This document shows positions 10,435-20,617 of a stretch of DNA of 64,000 nt, piece by piece (the stretch's first letter is position 1; each line of letters opens with the position of its first letter). Both the position numbers and the translations under genes were made by a program. Location: the NCBI GenBank assembly GCA_016927245.1, contig JAFGNA010000017.1, forward strand, positions 56,448 to 120,447. Direction: 5' to 3'. The notes under the pieces were generated by a model. The model was given only the letters and a program-made list of their open reading frames with translations. It had not been told where the DNA came from and did not search any database. Origin of the DNA: Candidatus Woesearchaeota archaeon (GTDB lineage Archaea; Nanobdellota; Nanobdellia; Woesearchaeales; WJKR01).

Positions 10435-10924
10435 CCACGACCAACCGCCGCGCCTTGGGCACGTAGTTGAGCAGGACGACCCCCTCATCCTTCCCCACGC
10501 GCGGCTGCCGCACCTTGCCGCAGCCGAGCACATCACCACCATGCCTGACGATGACGAACTCGTTGCCCGACCCCTGCCAAGGCAAGTCCTCGCCCTTCAG
10601 CCACGAGCGCCGCTGCCCGCCATCAACCTCCACCACGTTCCTAGAAGCGATCGGGGCGAGGAGCTGCGACCCTTCCATGCTGAGACGGAAACCGTCCGCC
10701 TGCCAAGCGCCGAGATAGAGGCCGATGCTATCGATGCGCAACGACTCATAATCGACTCGCTCGACGTCACGGTTGACCACGTACACCTTGCCCTTGGCGT
10801 TCTGGACGAAGACCGCCCAAGGCAACTCCTCGACACCGAACTGCTCCTGCAAGGCCTGCAACAACCGCTTACGATCCTTGCTGTTCAGGAACCAATTGCC
10901 AGGCGGCAAGCCCATCTCACACAC
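10424..10924 (-). CDS. PUA-domain-like RNA-binding protein
   Basis: GNEFVIVRHGGDVLGCGKVRQPRVGKDEGVVLLNYVPKARRL PUA-like tail; abuts infB. Confidence 0.5.
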   Translation of the reverse strand: MCEMGLPPGNWFLNSKDRKRLLQALQEQFGVEELPWAVFVQNAKGKVYVVNRDVERVDYESLRIDSIGLYLGAWQADGFRLSMEGSQLLAPIASRNVVEVDGGQRRSWLKGEDLPWQGSGNEFVIVRHGGDVLGCGKVRQPRVGKDEGVVLLNYVPKARRLVVVNE

Positions 10925-12674
10925 CCCACACCGGGTTATGCTCCCGCTTGATCTGTGCGACCTCCTTCAAGACCTCCTTCTCATCAGGGGAGAGGTACTC
11001 CACGAGCCGCTTCAACTTACGAAAGTCCTCCTCCGAGACATCACTATACAAGAAGTCCGCCTCCTCCAAGTTGCGGCCGGCAGTCACGTTCGGCAATGAC
11101 ACCGCGACCTGCCGCCCACGCTCAGCCACGGACAACGACTCCTTATCAGCCTGGATGCCCCGGACCAAGGTGAGCGGCCGGCCGTCCCGCTTCATGAGCG
11201 GCATGCCCGTCCGCAACGACCCCTTGAGGACCTCGACGCCAGCGATGCAGGGGTTGGACTGGCGGAACACGCAATGCTGCAGCACCTCTATCTTGCACGG
11301 GCGCACCAAGCTGTCAAGCTGCTTTGCCTCGTCCTCCTTGCGGCGCTCCTGCCGCCACGCCTCGTACTCGTCGATGATGCGATAGATGACGTCATGCACG
11401 ATGACCTTGACGCGATCAGTGCTCTTGGCAGGGGCGACGTTGAACCCGAGGACAGCAGCGTACAACGGGTGCTTCTCAGCGTTGGACTCCGCCTCGCTGA
11501 CGTCTTTCTTGACGACCTGTCCGACGCTCGCACGCCTGATGGGGATGCCGTGCTCCCGGAGCAATGCGATCATGGCCTCGAGGCTGCCGAGAGTGTCCGC
11601 CTTGATGATAACCCCTTCGTGCTCAGTGGCTATCTGGACGTCGTTAATCTGCGCCGCCACTTCGGCAACGGCGTCAGCAACGCCCGCAGGGCTGGTGACG
11701 AGGACCGGCATGCCCGCAGCAGCCCCCTCCAGGTCCGGCGCCGATATCTTGACGCCCGTGGCGGCGGCTGCTTCCTTGACGCTGCGGAACTTGCCCTTCC
11801 GGTCGCGCATCTCCGTGTTCGGCCACGGCTCGAACAACGCCCGCGCCTTCGCCTGCCTCGGCTCGTCCAAGGTGCCGTACACGAACGTGTCGCCCACACG
11901 CATCCTGCCGTCATAGAGGATGACATCAATGGTCTTCCCCAACCCCTTGTCCTCCTTGACCTCGAGGATGACGCCCTTGCCCGGGCCGCTGACATCAAAG
12001 GACAACGACTGCTCCAAGTACCGTTGCGCGAGCCCCGAGATGACGAGGAGGAGCTCCTGCAGGCCGAGGCCTGTCTTCGCAGAGCACGGCACGATGGCGA
12101 CCTGTTTGGTGAAGTCATCCACGCGGTCGAAGCGCTCCGCCTGCAACGAGAACCGCTCGTACAGGACGCCGACGAGCCCGTACAACTTGGTGTCCACGTC
12201 GCGAGCGACGTGCTCCGCCTGCGCCGCCAACTGGCTGACGAGGGGCCCGTCCTTGTTGGAGAACCCGGGGATGAGGTCGAGCTTGTTGGCAGCGACGATG
12301 AACGGCGTCCTGGTGTTCTTGAGGATCTCGACTGACTCGAGGGTCTGCGGCTTGCAACCCTCATTGATGTCAACGACGAGGATGGCGATGTCCGCGAGCG
12401 AACCGCCCCTGCTCCTGAGCGAGGTGAACGCCGCGTGCCCGGGCGTGTCGATGAAGAGGAGTCCGGGGATGGTGAGGTGGAGCTTGGTCTCGTCGAGGAG
12501 GCTGCCGAGCCGCTGCTTGATGGTCTCTGCGGGGATGATAGAGGCGCCGATGGCTTGGGTGATGGCGCCGGCCTCGCCCGCGACGACGTCGCTGCCCCTG
12601 ATGGCGTCCAGGATGCTTGACTTCCCGTGGTCGACATGGCCCAGGACCGTGACGATAGGGCTGCGGATGCTCAT
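10917..12674 (-). CDS. infB: translation initiation factor aIF5B
   Basis: VTVLGHVDHGKSSILD, DTPGHAAFTSLRSRG, NKLD; start MSIRSPIVTV at 12674. Confidence 0.95.
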   Translation of the reverse strand: MSIRSPIVTVLGHVDHGKSSILDAIRGSDVVAGEAGAITQAIGASIIPAETIKQRLGSLLDETKLHLTIPGLLFIDTPGHAAFTSLRSRGGSLADIAILVVDINEGCKPQTLESVEILKNTRTPFIVAANKLDLIPGFSNKDGPLVSQLAAQAEHVARDVDTKLYGLVGVLYERFSLQAERFDRVDDFTKQVAIVPCSAKTGLGLQELLLVISGLAQRYLEQSLSFDVSGPGKGVILEVKEDKGLGKTIDVILYDGRMRVGDTFVYGTLDEPRQAKARALFEPWPNTEMRDRKGKFRSVKEAAAATGVKISAPDLEGAAAGMPVLVTSPAGVADAVAEVAAQINDVQIATEHEGVIIKADTLGSLEAMIALLREHGIPIRRASVGQVVKKDVSEAESNAEKHPLYAAVLGFNVAPAKSTDRVKVIVHDVIYRIIDEYEAWRQERRKEDEAKQLDSLVRPCKIEVLQHCVFRQSNPCIAGVEVLKGSLRTGMPLMKRDGRPLTLVRGIQADKESLSVAERGRQVAVSLPNVTAGRNLEEADFLYSDVSEEDFRKLKRLVEYLSPDEKEVLKEVAQIKREHNPVWGV

Positions 12675-12755
12675 AGAGGAGGGTGAGGACACCTCCTTTT
12701 TAAAGGTTCTTTTTGGGGGAACACTATTTAAACGAGCGGTGCTTGCCCGCACGCC

Positions 12756-13802
12756 ATGCGCACCGTCACCGAAGGAAGAGCGGTCATCGCAGTCCCTGAC
12801 GAGGAAAACCTGACCAAGAAGGCGGACGTGTTCTACAACCCCGCCATGAAGAGCAACAGGGACTTGAGCATCCTCATCCTCCTCGCGAGGGGGAAAGAAG
12901 GGCTGCGCGTGTGCGACCCCTTGGCAGGGAGCGGCGTCCGCTCCTTGCGGTTCCTGAAGGAGTTGCCAAGAGGCATGATCAGCAACCTCGCCGTGAACGA
13001 CGCGAAGCAAGGATTCCCTGACCTATTCGGGGAGAACGCCGCGCGCTCACGAGCATCGCTGGAGCGCGTGGCCGTCACGGCGAGGGAGGCGAGCAAGCTC
13101 CTCCTCGACTGCGAGGCGCAGGACTACATCGACATCGACCCGTTCGGCAGCCCGAACGAGTTCCTCGACGCCGCGTGCAAGCGGTGCAGGCGCGGAGGCC
13201 TCCTCGCAGTGACCGCGACGGACACCGCGCCGCTGTGCGGCACCTATCCCCGCGCGTGCAAGCGGAAGTACTGGGCAATCCCTAGGAGGGACCACCTCAT
13301 GCACGAGTACGGCCTGCGCATCCTCATCAGGAAGTGCCAGCTCATCGCCGCGCAGTACGGCCGCGCGCTCACGCCCTTGTTCAGCTACAGCAAGGACCAC
13401 TACTTCCGCGTGTTCTTCGCGGTTGAGGAGGGAAAGAGCAGGGTCGACGCCTTGCTCGACCAACATGCCATGGTGGATGGCTACGGCCCGTTATGGCGAG
13501 GACCGCTGTGGGACGTCCCCTTGGTCGAGCGGATGCTCTCCCTCGCACGGGAGCGGTACCCAGACCAAGAGCGGTTCCTCGCGCTCATCAACGAGGAGGC
13601 GGCCGCGCCCTCACTAGGGTTCCACGACGTGCACGTCTTGTGCAAAGGGCTCGGGTGTGAGCCGCCGAGGCACGACGCCATCATGGCCTGCCTCGAGGAG
13701 AAAGGCATCAGGGCTGCGAGGACGCACTTCTCCCCCACGGGAATCAGGGCGGCGTGCGATGAGGAGGCCGTGCAGGAAGCCATCAAGGAGGCGGCGCGGT
13801 GA
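12756..13802 (+). CDS. trm1: tRNA (guanine(26)-N2)-dimethyltransferase
   Basis: VFYNPAMKSNRDLSILIL, DPFGSPNEFLDAA, ATDTAPLCG. Confidence 0.93.
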   Translation: MRTVTEGRAVIAVPDEENLTKKADVFYNPAMKSNRDLSILILLARGKEGLRVCDPLAGSGVRSLRFLKELPRGMISNLAVNDAKQGFPDLFGENAARSRASLERVAVTAREASKLLLDCEAQDYIDIDPFGSPNEFLDAACKRCRRGGLLAVTATDTAPLCGTYPRACKRKYWAIPRRDHLMHEYGLRILIRKCQLIAAQYGRALTPLFSYSKDHYFRVFFAVEEGKSRVDALLDQHAMVDGYGPLWRGPLWDVPLVERMLSLARERYPDQERFLALINEEAAAPSLGFHDVHVLCKGLGCEPPRHDAIMACLEEKGIRAARTHFSPTGIRAACDEEAVQEAIKEAAR

Positions 13803-14227
13803 CGGTCAAGGAACGGCTGGGCCGCATCAAGGAAGAATTCGCGGGCGCGGCCTCTTCCAAGGACCGGTTGGAGGTCGTACTGGGCTACGGCGAGCGGTCG
13901 CGACAGGCAAGGCGCGAGGAGTTCTCCGAGGAGGACAAGGTGCCTGGTTGCGCGTCCGACGCGTACCTCAAGGCATCGCTGCGCAAAGGCGGAGTCTTGC
14001 TCGAGACGTACGCCTCCTCATTGGTGATAGCGGGGTACGCCGCCATCCTCACCGAGGCGTTGCAAGGATCGACGCCGAGGGAAATCCTTAATGCCAGGCG
14101 TGACGTCGAGGCGTTCATTAAAAGCACAGGACTGGATGTCAGCTTGGTGCCGTCAAGGACGAACTCGTTCTCGCGGCTGTACGCGTTCATCGAGCAGAAG
14201 GTCGAGAAGATGATTGCTGGGCCTTAG
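13799..14227 (+). CDS. SufE-like Fe-S metabolism protein
   Basis: KVPGCASDAYLKA...SSLVIAGYAAIL, SufE-like. Confidence 0.7.
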   Translation: MTVKERLGRIKEEFAGAASSKDRLEVVLGYGERSRQARREEFSEEDKVPGCASDAYLKASLRKGGVLLETYASSLVIAGYAAILTEALQGSTPREILNARRDVEAFIKSTGLDVSLVPSRTNSFSRLYAFIEQKVEKMIAGP

Positions 14228-14502
14228 CCGACCGCGCGCCTGACGTCGACGACCTCGAAGCTGCCCACGCCCTCCAATGAAGTGATATCAGGCTCGAGCG
14301 CGTCAGGGCTGCCCTTGTCCTCGTCCATGACGAACGTGATCCTCAACGCCTTGAGGCCGAACGCTATCGGCTCGACCTCTTCCCGGGTGTCGCCCTCGCC
14401 GGCGAATGCCGCTATCTTCTCCAACACAGAGGCCTTGAGGGATTCCAAGTCCACCTCTGGGCCTTCTGGCATGAGCCTCACCGTCACCACCGCCATCGCC
14501 AT
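14224..14502 (-). CDS. elongation factor 1-beta (aEF1B)
   Basis: VVTVRLMPEGPEVDLESLK...EPIAFGLKALRITFVMDED. Confidence 0.9.
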   Translation of the reverse strand: MAMAVVTVRLMPEGPEVDLESLKASVLEKIAAFAGEGDTREEVEPIAFGLKALRITFVMDEDKGSPDALEPDITSLEGVGSFEVVDVRRAVG

Positions 14503-14529
14503 CGTGCCATTACACCTCGCATACAAGAT

Positions 14530-14703
14530 TCAGTTCGGACCAGTGAACCCGCACTTCGGGCAGGTGTACGGGGTCACGTTCTTGCGTTCGCCCGATGAGC
14601 GGACGATGGGCTCGAACCCGCACTTCGGGCAGCGGAACGAGACCGCGCCGACATCATTCGTGATGTTCTCCTTGCTGGTCGTGGAAAGGACTCGCTGTGC
14701 CAT
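14530..14703 (-). CDS. archaeal zinc-ribbon protein (DUF1610-type)
   Basis: FRCPKCGFEPIVRSSGERKNVTPYTCPKCGFTGPN. Confidence 0.8.
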   Translation of the reverse strand: MAQRVLSTTSKENITNDVGAVSFRCPKCGFEPIVRSSGERKNVTPYTCPKCGFTGPN

Positions 14704-14816
14704 ATGAGTCGCAGGAACACCAAGCTGTTTATAAAGGTTGTTGTTGCGTCCCTGAGAAGGATGAATGCCTACGAAGAACACAACATTTAAAAAAAGGATG
14801 CGCGGCCGGGAAGGCC

Positions 14817-15641
14817 ATGGACGGCTATCGGCACGGAGCAGAGGAAGAGCAACGGACGAGCATCGTCGCGACAGGCCTGACCAAGCGCTACGGACCGCTC
14901 GTCGCCGTTGACAACATATCCCTCTCAGTGCCAGCAGGAGTTGTGTTCGCGTTCCTCGGCCCGAACGGGGCGGGCAAGTCCACCTGCATCAAGATGTTCA
15001 CCTCACTCCTCCAACCAACAGCGGGCGACATCACCCTGGAAGGCATCGACGTCGCCAAGCACCCGCACCGTGCGAGGAAGCACTTCGGTATCGTGTTCCA
15101 GGACCAGAGCCTCGATGACGAGTTGACAGCGTACGAGAACATGGAGTTCCACGCCGTGCTGTACGGCGTCCCGAAACAGGAACGGGAACGCCGCATCGAC
15201 AAGGCGCTGCGCGTCGTCGACCTCGAAGACCGCAGGAAAGACCTGGTCAAGACGTTCTCGGGCGGCATGAAACGACGATTGGAGATCGCGAGGAGCCTAG
15301 TGCACCACCCGAACGTGCTCTTCCTCGACGAGCCCACTACCGGGCTGGACCCGCAGACAAGGCGCAACATCTGGGAGCACATCAAGCAGCTCAACCGCGA
15401 GCGCGGCATGACCATCTTCTTGACCACGCACTACATGGAAGAGGCAGAGGCCATCGCGGACATCATCGCCATCATCGATCACGGCAGGATCGTGGCGCAA
15501 GGAACCATTAGTGAGCTGAAGCGGCGGACCAAGACCAAGACGCTCGAGGAGGCGTTCCTGAAGCTCACGGGCAAGGACATCCGTGAGGAGCAGGCGAGCA
15601 GCGTCGACCGGATGCGCATGCGTCGGAGGATGCACCCATGA
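14817..15641 (+). CDS. ABC transporter ATP-binding protein
   Basis: GPNGAGKST, FSGGMKRRLEIA, LFLDEPTTGLD. Confidence 0.95.
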   Translation: MDGYRHGAEEEQRTSIVATGLTKRYGPLVAVDNISLSVPAGVVFAFLGPNGAGKSTCIKMFTSLLQPTAGDITLEGIDVAKHPHRARKHFGIVFQDQSLDDELTAYENMEFHAVLYGVPKQERERRIDKALRVVDLEDRRKDLVKTFSGGMKRRLEIARSLVHHPNVLFLDEPTTGLDPQTRRNIWEHIKQLNRERGMTIFLTTHYMEEAEAIADIIAIIDHGRIVAQGTISELKRRTKTKTLEEAFLKLTGKDIREEQASSVDRMRMRRRMHP

Positions 15642-16387
15642 GCGGCGCAGTCTATGTGATGTGGCTCCGGCAACTCAAGCGGTTCTGGAGGAGCAAGCCG
15701 CGAGTCATCGGCGGGTTGGCGCAACCGCTATTATTCCTGTTCGCCCTCGGCATGGGATTCGGGCCTGTGTACGCGGCGGCAGGCCAAGGAGACTACCTCC
15801 AGTTCCTCATCCCAGGCATCATCGCCATGAGCATCCTGTTCACCGCCATGTTCAACGGCATCGAGGTCATCTGGGACCGCCAGTTCGGGTTCCTCAAGGA
15901 GACCTTGGTGGCGCCGGTGTCCAGGACGGCCATCATGCTCGGCAAGACGCTCGGCGGAGCAACGGTGGCAGTCCTCCAAGGGATCGTCGTGCTCTGCTTG
16001 AGCCTGCTCTTCGGCTACCGGCCGGCGAGCGTCGGCAGCGTCCTGCTCGGCCTCGTGTTCATGACCCTGATAGCCTTGCTGTTCGCCTCGTTCGGCATCG
16101 CCATCGCTTCCAAGATGCGGGACATGCACGGCTTCCAGCTCATCATGAACTTCCTCATCATGCCCATCTTCTTCCTCTCAGGGGCGTTGTTCCCCCTCGA
16201 CGGGCTGCCGAAGGCTATCGGCACCGTCACCACGCTCGACCCGCTCACCTACGGCGTGGACGGCCTGCGAGGAGCGCTCACCGGACTCAACCATTACTCG
16301 CTCCTTCTCGACCTCGGCGTCATGGCAGCGTTGGTCATCATCACCACCCTCATCGGCGCCTACCTCTTCTCAAAGGTCGAGCTGTGA
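15638..16387 (+). CDS. ABC-2 type transporter permease
   Basis: six-TM protein coupled to ATPase gene (ATGA overlap). Confidence 0.9.
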   Translation: MSGAVYVMWLRQLKRFWRSKPRVIGGLAQPLLFLFALGMGFGPVYAAAGQGDYLQFLIPGIIAMSILFTAMFNGIEVIWDRQFGFLKETLVAPVSRTAIMLGKTLGGATVAVLQGIVVLCLSLLFGYRPASVGSVLLGLVFMTLIALLFASFGIAIASKMRDMHGFQLIMNFLIMPIFFLSGALFPLDGLPKAIGTVTTLDPLTYGVDGLRGALTGLNHYSLLLDLGVMAALVIITTLIGAYLFSKVEL

Positions 16388-16439
16388 GCGGCCAGCGACG
16401 ACAAGAGAACATTTATATAATGAGCGGTCATCAGAAGAG

Positions 16440-17624
16440 GTGATGAAGTACCCGTTCCCCACTCCTGACTACAAAGGAGGGAGCATCGTCAACCTGATGA
16501 GCTCCATCGCTCGCGGCTTCGGGAAGCGGCATCGCTACGCGCAGCTCAAGGCGTTGCGAGCGGAGGAAGTGAGGAAGAGCAGGAATGTCGTGCTCATCGT
16601 CATCGACGGCCTCGGCTACGAGTACCTGTGCGCGCAGGGAGACTCGTACCTGCATCGGCACCTCCGGTCAAGGATGACCTCGACGTTCCTCTCCACCACG
16701 ACGTGCGCCAACACCGCGCTCCTCGTCGGCTACCCGCCGCAGCAGCACGCCCTCACCGGGTGGGATATCAACCTCAAGGAGGCAGGGGCTATCACGTCAG
16801 TCCTGCCCTTCACCCCTCGCTACGGGGGCGAGCCGTTGACGGCCGCGGGGTTCTCCATGAGCGACGTCATGGGCGCCCCGTCATTCTATGAGGGGTTCGG
16901 TGCGGAGTGCTTCGTCGTCTTCGGCAAGCGCATCGCCGGCAGTGAGTTCACCAGGCATGTCACCAGGCACGCCACGATCATCCCGACTGTCTCGGTCGCT
17001 AACGCGTTCGCCAAGATAACTGCCCTGATCAAGGAAGGCTCCCCTAGGAGGAGGTTCGTCCACGCCTACTTCCCAGGGTTCGACGCGGCGGCGCACGATG
17101 AGGGCGTCGCGAGCGCGGCGGCGAGGGACGTGTTCCTCGACCTCGACCGGCGGGTGCGAAAGCTGGCGAGGACTATCGAAGGGACTGATACCAAGCTCGT
17201 CGTCGTGGCGGACCACGGGATGATCGACACGACGGAAGAGGCCGAGCTGTTCGTCGAGGACGTCCCTGGCTTGCAGGCGTGCCTGACTGTCCCGCTCGCG
17301 GGCGAGCCCAGGGTCAGGGATTGCTTCGTCAGGCCGAGGAAGACAGAGGAGTTCGAGAGCATCGTGAGGAAGCGGCTCGCCGGTCAGTGCTGGTGCTACA
17401 GAGGAGAACTGCTCGTGAACGACCACCTCTACGGGTTGGGGAAGCCTAACGGGAAGCTGCTCGAACGGGTGGGGGACTACGTCCTCGTCATGAAGGAGAA
17501 CTACGTGCTCAGGGACAGGCTCGCGAACGACAAGGAGCGGAAAGCGTCGCCGGTAGACAAAGGGGTCCATGGGGGGGTCAGCGATGAAGAGTTGTTCGTG
17601 CCGCTCATCATCGTTGATTGCTGA
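16440..17624 (+). CDS. alkaline phosphatase superfamily phosphodiesterase/nucleotide pyrophosphatase
   Basis: VVLIVIDGLGYEYL, STTTCANTA, VVADHGMIDTTE. Confidence 0.85.
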   Translation: MMKYPFPTPDYKGGSIVNLMSSIARGFGKRHRYAQLKALRAEEVRKSRNVVLIVIDGLGYEYLCAQGDSYLHRHLRSRMTSTFLSTTTCANTALLVGYPPQQHALTGWDINLKEAGAITSVLPFTPRYGGEPLTAAGFSMSDVMGAPSFYEGFGAECFVVFGKRIAGSEFTRHVTRHATIIPTVSVANAFAKITALIKEGSPRRRFVHAYFPGFDAAAHDEGVASAAARDVFLDLDRRVRKLARTIEGTDTKLVVVADHGMIDTTEEAELFVEDVPGLQACLTVPLAGEPRVRDCFVRPRKTEEFESIVRKRLAGQCWCYRGELLVNDHLYGLGKPNGKLLERVGDYVLVMKENYVLRDRLANDKERKASPVDKGVHGGVSDEELFVPLIIVDC

Positions 17625-17649
17625 ACGAACGCTGGCGGGCGAGCGGTGG

Positions 17650-18420
17650 CTATCGCAGCAGCCTCTGCAGCGAGGGGAGGGATGAGCGCATCGCCTCCTC
17701 GCCGCGCCTGATGAGCACCGAGGAGTTGGGCAATGAGAAGATGCCCCATTCCTGCACGTCAGGCCGCACCCGCACGAAGCGGTGCGCTGATCGTCGCAGC
17801 GCGTGCTCGACGTCCTTCTGGATGAGGAAGTGCAGCGCTTGGCTCATGATCCTGAACCTGCTCGGATGCTTCACCAGCGTCTCGCCGCCGGTCACGTCGC
17901 TCACGACCACCCTCGCGGTCTTGGGCGCGAGGTGGATCGCGACGGTGGCTGACAGGCCGCCATCGACGAGTAGTCGGCCGTGCGTCTCCATGGGCGATAT
18001 CACGCCGGGGAAGGCGCTGCTCGCGTGCAGCGCTGGGAGCAACGCTCCTTTCCTGAACACTACCTCCTTGCCGGTGAAGAGGTCGGTGGCGTTCACCACC
18101 AATGGTATGCGCAGGTCTTCGAACGTTTCGGCGTCGGTGAACTCCTTGACCAATCGCTCCACGCCGCGGCCGCTGGAGACGCCTTCCCGGGAGAATGAGA
18201 GGCCGAGCACCTTGCGGAAGGAGAGCTTGGCGGCGTACTTCTCGAGCGCTTCAGCGTCTTCGCAGGAGGCGTACAGCGCGCCTACCAGCGAGCCGGAGCT
18301 CGTCCCGATGATGCGCTTGACCTGGTAGCCTGCCGCCTCGAGGGCTTTCAGGACGCCGATGTGCGCCAATCCCCTGACGCCCCCTCCTGACAGCACGACC
18401 GTGACGTTGCGTTTTCCCAT
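17650..18420 (-). CDS. patatin-like phospholipase
   Basis: LSGGGVRGLAHIGVL, GTSSGS (GxSxG), VDGG. Confidence 0.93.
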   Translation of the reverse strand: MGKRNVTVVLSGGGVRGLAHIGVLKALEAAGYQVKRIIGTSSGSLVGALYASCEDAEALEKYAAKLSFRKVLGLSFSREGVSSGRGVERLVKEFTDAETFEDLRIPLVVNATDLFTGKEVVFRKGALLPALHASSAFPGVISPMETHGRLLVDGGLSATVAIHLAPKTARVVVSDVTGGETLVKHPSRFRIMSQALHFLIQKDVEHALRRSAHRFVRVRPDVQEWGIFSLPNSSVLIRRGEEAMRSSLPSLQRLLR

Positions 18421-18432
18421 GGTTGAGCAGCC

Positions 18433-19038
18433 TTAGAGTGCTCCGAGCAATCCGGTGTAGACGTGGTAGCCGTCGATGCCGGGGATGGGGAGCATGTTGA
18501 GGATGAAGAGGAAGCCGTTGACGTACTTGGTGAGGTGGATGAACTGCCGCTGCCGCTGCGTGAGGTGCTTGGCGAGCTTGCCGTAGAGGAGGGCGCCTAT
18601 CCAGAACAGGCCGTGGATTGCGGGGCCTGCGAACGCGATGATGGCGTGCTGCGCGGGGGTGGCCTCTCCCATGATGCTGACGAAGCCGGGGACGAGGAAG
18701 ACGAATCCGAACCCGGTGAGCTTGGCGATGACGGCGATGACGCCGATGAGCAGCGTGGTGGGGTTGGCGTAGAACGCGTGGAACGTCGCTTCGAGGCCGA
18801 AGCTGATGGCGACGAACTTGTGCGCGAGCTCATGCAGTATCACGGCGGGCGCGATGACACCGATGGTGAAGAGGAAGTCTTGCCAGTGGTTGCGTCGCGG
18901 GCGCGCGTAGTGCGCAACAGGGTCTTCCTCGTAGCTTCTGCGATGGGCGGGCCTGAACATGCCTTTGAAGAGGAATCCTAGGAGGAGTGTCATGATGATG
19001 ATGTCGAACATTTCCCATAAGGTGATGGAGAAGGGCAT
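18433..19038 (-). CDS. site-2 protease-like M50 metallopeptidase
   Basis: HELAH motif and NMLPIPGIDGYH within a multi-TM protein. Confidence 0.87.
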   Translation of the reverse strand: MPFSITLWEMFDIIIMTLLLGFLFKGMFRPAHRRSYEEDPVAHYARPRRNHWQDFLFTIGVIAPAVILHELAHKFVAISFGLEATFHAFYANPTTLLIGVIAVIAKLTGFGFVFLVPGFVSIMGEATPAQHAIIAFAGPAIHGLFWIGALLYGKLAKHLTQRQRQFIHLTKYVNGFLFILNMLPIPGIDGYHVYTGLLGAL

Positions 19039-19180
19039 GTTGGTGTTTGAACACGCTGCTGTTTTTAAGCGTTGCGCACCGCAACGCTTTTAAAAGAGGC
19101 TTCATCCGTCACTCGCACCAAGGGGTTGTTGCGCTTTCTCATGGGTGTGATGATTCCGTTATGAGGAGGGATGAGCCATC

Positions 19181-19654
19181 ATGACAACGGCACAGCAAGG
19201 TATGAAGGTCAGGATACACTACACCGGCAAGCTCGACTCGGGAGAGGTGTTCGACACCTCTGAAGGCAAGGACGCGTTGGAGTTCACCATTGGGGAGGGC
19301 AGGATCATCAAGGGCTTCGAGGAGGGCGTCGTCGGCATGGCGCCCGGGGAGGAGAAGGACTTGATCATCCCGCCGGAGAAAGCGTACGGCGAGCCGCGCA
19401 AGGAGCTCGTGCAGGACGTCCCGAAGGACAAGCTAGGAGACCTCAAGCCAGAGGTCGGCATGGTCGTCGGGATGCGGCTGCCGGGCATCGACCAGGTCTT
19501 CCCCGCGACCATCAAGGAGGTCAAGGGGGAAGCGGTGACTGTCGACCTCAACCCGCCCCTCGCGGGCAAGACGCTGCACTTCCGCATCAAGCTGGAATCC
19601 GTTGCTGACGCGGCCGCCGCGGCACCGCCGCGGGACGAGAAGGACAAGCCTTAA
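19181..19654 (+). CDS. FKBP-type peptidyl-prolyl isomerase (SlyD-like)
   Basis: VRIHYTGKLDSGEVFDTSEG...GMAPGEEKDLIIPPEKAYGE. Confidence 0.95.
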   Translation: MTTAQQGMKVRIHYTGKLDSGEVFDTSEGKDALEFTIGEGRIIKGFEEGVVGMAPGEEKDLIIPPEKAYGEPRKELVQDVPKDKLGDLKPEVGMVVGMRLPGIDQVFPATIKEVKGEAVTVDLNPPLAGKTLHFRIKLESVADAAAAAPPRDEKDKP

Positions 19655-19679
19655 GAACACCGCTTCTTCCTTTGGAGCA

Positions 19680-20036
19680 ATGGCGACGCTCATCGCTTGC
19701 CTCAGTACGGGCAAGGGGACCTGGGGGCATGTTTCCAGGCTGATAGCTCAGGAGGACTGGGAGCGCATATTCCTGGTCATGAACGGCTTCGGCAAGGAGA
19801 AGTACACGAATGACAAGCCTTTCGAAGCGGTGGTCATCGACAACAACAAGCCTGCTGACGAGCTCGCGCGCGACATCAAGTCGTCCTTGGAGGGGCGAAT
19901 CAACGACACGGAGGTGGCGTTGAACTTGGTCTCCGGCGGCGGCAACGAGCACATGGCCTTGTTGTCGGCCGTGTTGCGGCTCGGCCTGGGCGTCCGCCTC
20001 GTCGTCGCGGGAGAGGAGCGCATGGAAGAGCTATGA
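19680..20036 (+). CDS. Rossmann-like protein of unknown function, possibly CARF-like
   Basis: internal start MATLIACLSTGKGTWGHVSRLI...VALNLVSGGGNEHMALLSAVLRLGLGVRLV. Confidence 0.6.
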   Translation: MATLIACLSTGKGTWGHVSRLIAQEDWERIFLVMNGFGKEKYTNDKPFEAVVIDNNKPADELARDIKSSLEGRINDTEVALNLVSGGGNEHMALLSAVLRLGLGVRLVVAGEERMEEL

Positions 20037-20612
20037 CTGCCTCGTCCCTCGGTACACGCGGAACCCGCCGCCTTTCTTCACGGTCTCGACGCAGCCGAAC
20101 AAGTCCTTCATCCGCCGCTCGAGCATCTTGCCGCCTTTCTGGTGGCGAGCGACGACCAGGAGCGAGCCTCCCTCCTCGAGGTGGTCGTATGATTCCTCGA
20201 GCAACCGGTAGCAGGTCTCCCTGCCAGCGGCGTAGGGCGGGTTGGTGAGGATGACGTCGAACCGTTCAGGGATGCGCGCGAACCCGTCAGAGGCCCTGAC
20301 GTCCGCGTCAGGGACATTCCTCCTCGCCAACGAGACGGCGCGAAGGTTCACGTCGCTCATCACTAATGGCAGCCTTGGGTGGCACGAGCGGAGGACGAGG
20401 CCGATGGGCCCCCACCCGCAGCCGAGGTCGAGGACGCGCTCGTCCCCTCGCAGATCGGCAGCCTCGAGCAAGAGCTTGGTCGCGTTGTCGAGCCCGTCCT
20501 TGGAGAACACGCCGCTCCCGGTCACCGCGGTGAACGTTCGTTGACGAGCGGTGAAGGTGATGCGCCGTTCCCGTAGGGGTGATGTTTGCGCGGCGTCTGA
20601 GTAGTGCGGCAT
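20031..20612 (-). CDS. RsmC-like class I methyltransferase
   Basis: VLDLGCGWGPIGLVL, FDVILTNPPYAAG; start MPHYSDAA at 20612. Confidence 0.85.
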   Translation of the reverse strand: MPHYSDAAQTSPLRERRITFTARQRTFTAVTGSGVFSKDGLDNATKLLLEAADLRGDERVLDLGCGWGPIGLVLRSCHPRLPLVMSDVNLRAVSLARRNVPDADVRASDGFARIPERFDVILTNPPYAAGRETCYRLLEESYDHLEEGGSLLVVARHQKGGKMLERRMKDLFGCVETVKKGGGFRVYRGTRQS

Positions 20613-20617
20613 GATCG

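Noticed and set aside
11274-12335. 353-aa plus-strand ORF plus 11920..12813 and 11630..12637
   Set aside because: Shadow or alternate frames of infB; the aIF5B frame has all GTPase motifs.
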